A stretch of 64,000 nt of DNA from Steinernema hermaphroditum. Taxonomy: Eukaryota > Nematoda > Chromadorea > Rhabditida > Steinernematidae. Location of the stretch: positions 8,804,001-8,868,000 of the forward strand of contig CM059621.1 in NCBI GenBank assembly GCA_030435675.1, read 5' to 3'. The notes under the pieces are model-generated. The model had not been told where the DNA came from, did no database searches, and saw only the letters and a program-made list of their open reading frames with translations. Below, piece by piece: positions 58,204 through 64,000 of the stretch. The first letter of the stretch is position 1, and every line of letters begins with the position of its first letter. A program made the translations under genes and the position numbers.

Positions 58204-59972
58204 ATGACTTGGCAGGAAGGTGGCGACGTCCCACTCTCCGAATACCTGCTCGCGCACATTGACAGCAACGGTTCATTCGAGAGCATCGACTTCGCCGAAG
58301 ACCAGAGCATCGACCATCAGAAGGTTATCGGAGCGATCAAGAGTTTGCTGACTCACGAGGGAGTAGGGTTGATTTGAAGCGAGCAACTCTAATTCATTCT
58401 TTTCCAGCTGATCAACAGCGAAGATTATGTTGTCACTCGCATATCTCTGACCGATGAAGGAAGCGCACTATCTGAAAACGGCTCCCACGAATACCTAGTG
58501 TACGCTGCTATTCCTACCGATGGTCTTGAACAGCCTGCGCTCATGGTAAGCTGTGTACCTTTGTTATCGCAGCTAAGCAGTGTCTTATTTTCAGAAACAG
58601 CCCTTTGCGAAGGTCGGGTTTGGAAAAGCGATGAAGAACGGGTGGATTGAGAAGAAGGGTAACGTCATTATGCGGAAGGCTGCTGACGTCAAGGACACTG
58701 TTCGAGACGACCTTCTCGCCATCAAATCAGGCCGCTTTGAAGACGTTAACCCCGCAAGCAAGACAGATCTCCAGAAGAGGAAGCTGATAGCCGAAGCGTA
58801 AGTGTTCCGACACTCATGGTACTGACGAACATTGAGCTGTTTCCAGGAAGATTAAGGGTGTGAAGGTTTCCAAGGGACCGGGATTCACGATGCAGCTGGA
58901 AAAGCCAGAAGTGGAGCTGACTGCGGAAATGCTGCAGGAGTAAGATCAGCAATAGATACGTGCCTACATCAATTTCCTTTTAGCAAGTCTTGGGCAACGA
59001 AAAATTTCAAAGCATATAATTTCAATGCTTTGGGTCAGAGCCTTAGCGGCGGTCACCTTCACCCTCTTATGAAGGTCCGCTCAGAATTCCGCGAAATATT
59101 CCTGCAGATGGGATTCACCGAAATGGACACGAGCCGCTATGTAGAAAGCTCGTTCTGGAACTTCGACGCTTTGTTCCAGCCACAGCAACATCCTGCTCGA
59201 GATGCCCACGACACCTTCTTCATCAAAAGTCTGCTCGCTTTCGATCGGTTTGAACCACGGCGATTGTTTTAGCTCCCGAAGTCAGCCAAGAATTCCCTCC
59301 TGAGTACTTGGAGAAGGTCAAGAAGGTTCACAGTGAAGGAGGTCACGGGTCCATCGGATATCGGTACGACTGGTCGATTGACGAGGCCAAGAAGAATGTG
59401 ATGCGCACCCACACCACTGCCGTCAGCGCCCGACAGCTCTATAAACTCGCGAACGACGGATTCAAGCCGTCGAAGTTCTTCAGTATCGACCGCGTCTTCA
59501 GAAACGAAACCTTGGACGCCACGCATTTGGCCGAATTCCACCAGATCGAAGGAGTGATCGCCGAGCGCAACCTCTCGCTGGCGCACGCCATGGGGCTGTT
59601 CAAGTCCTTCTTCAGCAAGATGGGACTCGACGAGCTTCGTTTCAAGTCGGCCTACAACCCGTACACAGAGCCCTCGATGGAGATCTTTGCGTATCACAAG
59701 GGACTGAAGAAGTGGATCGAGATTGGAAACTCAGGAATGTTCCGACCGGAGATGTTGCTGCCCATGGGGCTGCCGGAAGATGTCAACGTTGTCGGCTTCG
59801 GGCTGTCTTTGGAAAGGTATTGTTGTATTCGCGGAGGTTTCTATACAAATATGACTATTTTCGGCCAACGATGATCAAATACGGTATCGACAACATTCGC
59901 GAACTATTCGGACCCAAGGTTGATCTGGAGATGGTCTACAAGAACCCGATGTGCAGGCTCGACAAGGATTGA
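58204..59972 (+). CDS. Cytosolic phenylalanyl-tRNA synthetase alpha subunit
   Basis: Exons 58204-58362, 58408-58545, 58595-58797, 58847-58939, 58984-59228, 59273-59816 and 59864-59972 give 496 residues. An N-terminal winged-helix region precedes the class II catalytic domain: motif 1 region [37 protein letters not shown], motif 2 with HTTAVSAR and [39 protein letters not shown], and motif 3 GFGLSLER with [11 protein letters not shown]. It charges tRNA-Phe as an alpha2-beta2 enzyme. The last intron (47 bp, starting GTATTG) must end at ...ATTTTCG, a CG in place of the invariant AG, to restore the family sequence ER-PTM. The acceptor TTTCAG lies eight bases before the ATG. Confidence 0.95.
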
Positions 59973-60154
59973 CGACGTTGTTGGTTAAATTATTGTTTGT
60001 TAAGTTTAAACAGCAGTTTAATGACTTCAGTTGTTGTATCTTGCTGTGCACTTTAGAGGGCATCCGTTGGAAGTAGTGATCGTTTTATTAAGCTTTTCTT
60101 TATTATCCTGTGGTTTGTTTTCCGGTGAACTTTGAACTGGAGATCTTCTGGGGC

Positions 60155-62004
60155 TCAACGCTGGTATCGGTAGTGGCAGCAGATTCCTTCGTTGGAGGAG
60201 AAGGGATTGAAGACGCAGACGGACTGCGATGGGCAAACGTGTACGGACTCGTCGCCGAAGTCGCCGACGGCGTCATGCTGCACGCGGAGGATCGGTGACA
60301 GGGGACAGCGGATGGGGAGGGCGCCGCCCGCCTCCAGCGAGTTCGCCAGGAGCATCTCCATCCCGAAGTGGTCGCAGATGGCGCCGTACTGTTGCAGACC
60401 TGAAGGGGACGGGGCTACAGTACCCTTAAGGCGCACCTACTCGGAGTGCGGCAACAGAGGGAGTAGGACTTGTTGCGAAGGGCGTCGGTCCACCAGCGAC
60501 GGCAGAATTTCCCCTCGGGACATCGCGAATGGCGGGAGTCACACTCGATGTAGTCGTCGGTCATCGTCTTGAGACCCGAGATCGTCGGGCAGAATGGCCC
60601 TAAACAGAGATTTCCTTCGTGACCTCCGTTAGCCCCTCTTACTGGCGATACAGTGCTCCTGGACAAGTTGATCGTCCTCGAAGGTCATCGGCTCGGGGAT
60701 GAAGCCGGCGACGCACTGGCAGATGCCGTGGACGCACTCCGTGTGGCTCCCGTGGGCGCAGTCGGCGGAGTTCTCGCAGACGTCGCCGAGCTTCGCCACA
60801 TGCTTGCATCTGGCGCCCTCGTGGAAGTGCCCCGGGGGACACTCACAGGTCCTCGACTCCGTGGAGCATAGGGCGCCGGCCACCGAGGCGCACTGCGCGT
60901 CGACGGTGCACGCCGATCCGTGGGGCGCCGCGGCGAAGCACCGATTCTCCTGCCGGATCGGCTGACTCCGAGGGCAGTCTAGCGGTGGTTACTGTAGTGG
61001 GTACGGTGGGGGCGCGTACCGTTAGGACAGCACATCTGCTGCTGGACATTGGCAATGGTGTAGGTGAAGCAGTGGTGCGTCTCCCAGGGGCAGTCGGCGC
61101 AGTCCTTGTCGTGGAGGGGAGCGCCCACGGGGCAGTTCATCTCTTGGGGGCGGTTAGGTCTGCTGGGGGAGGACTCACTGATCTCGGGGCAGCAGAAGCC
61201 ATGGCGGTCGGAGAACTGAGCGTAGAGACAGTAGGTCCCGTTGGTACACTTCAGGGAAGCGCGGTCGCAGGCGAGCGGCGCTCCGTCCTCCAGAGGAGTC
61301 TCCCCGAGAGGACACTGGCTCAGGGTGACGCACTAGGGTACGGTAGGAGCGTTCAGCGGGACTGACTCACCTGGTGGCCCTTCTTGACGGTGCCGGCGAT
61401 ACATCGGCATCGGCCGTCGGCGGAACACTCGGAGTAGCGGGCGGAGCACTGCTCCCCGAAGGAGCACTCCGCTCCGAGCTCCTGGACGGCGAAGCACTCG
61501 TTCTCCTTCTCCACCAACACGCTTCCGGCCAAGCAGTCTGCAGAGGGGGTTACTGTAGCTTCGGGGTACTGTACCTTTGATGCATTTGCCGCTGCGCTCC
61601 TTGGAGCCGAGGGGACATTCGCAGAGGCCGTCGAGGCACTGGAAGGGGGCGCGGCAGAGCGTCGAGTTGGCGCAGCGCTCCTGGAAGACCGGGGCTGGAG
61701 GGGGGCGAGGTTAGTTCTGCACGGGCGGACGCCTACCGGGAAGACACGTCCTGTTGGCGGCGAAGAAGTCAGAGGCGCAGCGGCAGAGGCCGTCGCCACA
61801 CACGGCGTTGGCCAGGGTGGAGCAGTCGGCGTCTTCGGAGCAGACGCCGCCGAGGGAGACGCGGGCGAACTTGCGGCTGAAGTAGCGGAGGGGATTGCCC
61901 CCGGAGAAGAAGTTGGCCGCCGAGAACCATCTGGAGAACCCCTCGGGTTCGACCGCCAGGGATACAGTAGTAAGGAGCAGAAGCGGGAAAAAGAGACGCC
62001 ACAT
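60155..62004 (-). CDS. Secreted cysteine-rich EB-module protein
   Basis: About eight exons, starting at 62004 with a signal peptide (RLFFPLLLLTTVSLA) and ending at 60155. After a short linker the protein is a string of disulphide modules of the EB type, for example GGVCSEDADCSTLANAVCG, GAECSFGEQCSARYSECSAD, CTVDAQCASVAGALCSTES and GDVCENSADCAHGSHTECVH, each followed by a CxC segment. Near the C-terminus it changes to a different cysteine-rich pattern (CRRWWTDALRNKSYSLCC; NPFSSNEGICC). EB modules are a nematode-enriched domain of extracellular and cuticle-associated proteins, with unknown ligands. Introns are GC-rich with TACAGTA/TACCGTA words. It has no transmembrane segment or protease-inhibitor domain that I could see. 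Confidence 0.85.
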
Positions 62005-62295
62005 GCCGGCGACCGGAGTATTCGACGACTGACCTCAGGGGTGGCCCGAAGGAGGTTCCGAAGGGATGGTGTTTGTTCAGGGGCGAACGGTTTGCGCGCG
62101 ACTTCTTATGTAACCTAACACGAAGGGCGTTTGGAACCTTTGTTCGCTATTTGTCCGAGACGCGCGAATTGACTCGTACAGCCGCGGACAAACACGCCTA
62201 AAAGGGACGCGGAAGGCGACTCTAAGGCGTTTATTAATCGAGGCACTATTGGAACGTTTATCTCGACTAGATTCTCCGCGACGCGACTCCGCACC

Positions 62296-64000
62296 CTATG
62301 TACATTTCAGCGAATCTTCGGTCGGCTCCGCGCCATCCACGGCGAGGACCGTCGGCTTCTGGGGCTCCTCTGCGGCCTCGCGCTCCTCATCGTCGTCGTC
62401 GACGGGCCTGCTGGCGAAGGAGCGGATGATGACGGGGAGGAGGACGACGCCGTGGAAGAGGCCCGTGGCGACGACGAGCACGCACGTTCTGGCGAACATG
62501 CGGACCACGTGCGACGGCACCAGCATCATGACGACGATGGCCAGGAAGGTTGAGGTGCCGCCCTGCACCACCGGCCACCCGATGGCGCCTAGAGCGTCCG
62601 CCATCCGCTCGTCCGGGTCCCGGAACTCGCTCCGGTAGATACGGTAGCCAACGTGGGTGGCGAAGTCGATGCAGAGGCCGATGGACATCTAGGAGAGGGC
62701 GATGAGGGGGGGGGAGACGGAAGAGGGCTCACAAGGATGTTGACGACGGTGGTTGGGTCGAGGTCGGCGCCCCAGAGGGAGAGGTAGCCGGCGACGCCGA
62801 CGTCCATAGAGACCATCATGCAGACGACCCAGAAGACGATGGAGCTTTCGGCGATGAAGAGGATGCAGACGATCATCATGGCGACGATGGCGGTGCCGAG
62901 GGAGTTGAGGGTAGTGGCCTTGAGCTCGAGCATCTGGTCACTGAAGAAATTGTTCTCGTCGAAGACGAGCGCCTGGAACTGGGGGTAGTGCGCCGTGATG
63001 TTGCGCCACTTGAGGAGGAGGCTCGTGCGCACGTTCCAATCGCGCAGCTGGAAGCCCGTGGTGAAGTAAAAGCGGTGCACGAACTGCTTCTCCGGGCGCT
63101 CGGGGCTCTCGGCCCACTCGACGAAGGCCTTCCACTGCGAGTTGAAAGAGATGCCGAGGAAGGCGCGCAGCGTCTCGTAGAAGCGCTCGTCCTCCTCCCA
63201 GAAGAACTGGCGGTAGTTCTGGAACTCACGCAGCCAGAAGCGCGTCGAGTTCGGCCCCATCGAGAACTGCGTGCTCTCCAGGTCCGCCACCATCTGCAGC
63301 ATCGTCTCCAGCTGAAAACGTCCCGTACCTCGACTCCAGAAGGCGCCACTCACCATCTCGGGGTGCGCGGCGAAGTCAGGCGCGTTGTTGACGTAGACGC
63401 GGCCGATGACGCCCTCCGACCAGATCTTCGACTCCGCCAGGTAGAGGTAGCGCGCCAGTGGCGAGTCGTCGACGAGCAGCCGCGAAGGCGTCAGGTTCGG
63501 CTCCAGAAGACTACAGCCGTAGAAGGCGCCGAAGATGTAGGCGGCGTAGACGGCGATGAGGCCGATGCGGGTGGCCCGGTGGCAGAGGAAGGGCGCGATG
63601 TAGTTGGAGAAGAGGTCGTGTGTGGGCGAGATGAAGTTCGTCTGCTTCGCCTTGAAGATCTCCTCCTTGGGCATGCGGCGCCACACGAAGACGCAGTGGT
63701 AGCCGGCGGCCTCGCGCACGCCTCCGAGGGCCATGATGGCGGCGAAGAAGGTCACCTGGTAGAAGTAGTCGAAGAGGATGGCCACGGCGATGAAGCGGCA
63801 GAAGATGGAGATGGCGGGTGTGGAGCTGAGGGCGCCGATGCCGAAGGAGAGCATCGAGGTGATCGAGGTGACGGAGATCGCACTGAAAGACCTTCTGAGG
63901 AGCGTCGGGGAAGGGGCCTACCTGCCGGCCTCCTCCAGGGAGAGCGCCATCCGCTTCTCGGGCGGCAGCGAGCGCTTCGTGTCCTGCCATGCGCCCAGCA
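62296..64000 (-). CDS. Patched-related (PTR) sterol-sensing-domain protein, C-terminal part
   Basis: The 5' part is beyond the right edge; the visible frame starts inside the sequence AWQDTKRSLPPEKRMALSLE. Next come the sterol-sensing domain (SVTSITSMLSFGIGALSSTP, then RFIAVAILFDYFYQ), an extracellular loop of about 300 residues with LEPNLTPSRLLVDDSPL, and the last helices with GLCIDFATHVGYRI, where PTCH-type RND proteins carry the G-x-x-x-D motif. Worm PTR proteins act in moulting, trafficking and lipid or cuticle biology. Introns lie at 63921-63883, about 63354-63313 (42 bases, open in frame but with perfect GTGAGT and TTTTCAG signals) and about 62731-62690. It ends with an acidic tail (DDDDEEREAAEEP). 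Confidence 0.92.

Overview
The window is nuclear DNA of a nematode, most likely rhabditid-like. The evidence is direct: GC-rich coding DNA, many introns of about 40-50 bp ending in TTTCAG or TTTTAG, and 3' splice acceptors lying 0-9 bases before start codons, as expected where mRNAs are made by spliced-leader trans-splicing. Several genes are recognisable worm orthologues, including a UNC-1-type stomatin, a SUP-12-type RRM protein and EB-module and patched-related proteins. The species cannot be named from this sequence.

Layout. 1-5 kb: the 3' end of an FN3/tail-anchored protein, an unrecognised multipass membrane protein, then a close minus-strand trio (orphan type I membrane protein, TRAPPC4, LAMTOR4) that looks like an operon. 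6-9.3 kb: an NTF2-like DUF4440 protein, an ARL14EP-type protein and a Ser/Thr-rich orphan. 9.5-12.2 kb: sup-12, with a long non-coding 5' region to about 16 kb. 16-28.5 kb: three SLC17-type transporters (A, B, C), interrupted by ZNHIT1, a minisatellite, a LAMMER kinase and a 1.2-kb palindromic tRNA-containing repeat. 28.8-30.7 kb: V-ATPase subunit A. 33.4-35.4 kb: unc-1. 35.5-38.8 kb: a TMCC-family gene with three candidate first exons. 40.5-41.8 kb: a fold-back Tc3-like element. 42.7-46.6 kb: GPR107/108 and a CTR copper transporter, convergent. 47.8-51.8 kb: glutathione synthetase and an intronless CANT1-type apyrase. 53-60 kb: MCM3 divergent from RPS8, then a small eEF1B-like protein and PheRS alpha, probably an operon. 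60-64 kb: a secreted EB-module protein and the 3' part of a patched-related gene running off the right edge.

Most genes are housekeeping or membrane-traffic genes with no shared pathway. The more unusual observations are: a GT-CG intron in PheRS alpha; a one-base frameshift in transporter A; a gene-conversion patch between transporters A and B, with two GC-AG introns in B; an H/ACA snoRNA-like structure inside an rps-8 intron; two fold-back elements; and alternative first exons worked out from splice phase. Splice sites were read by eye and joined by reading phase; no transcript data were available.
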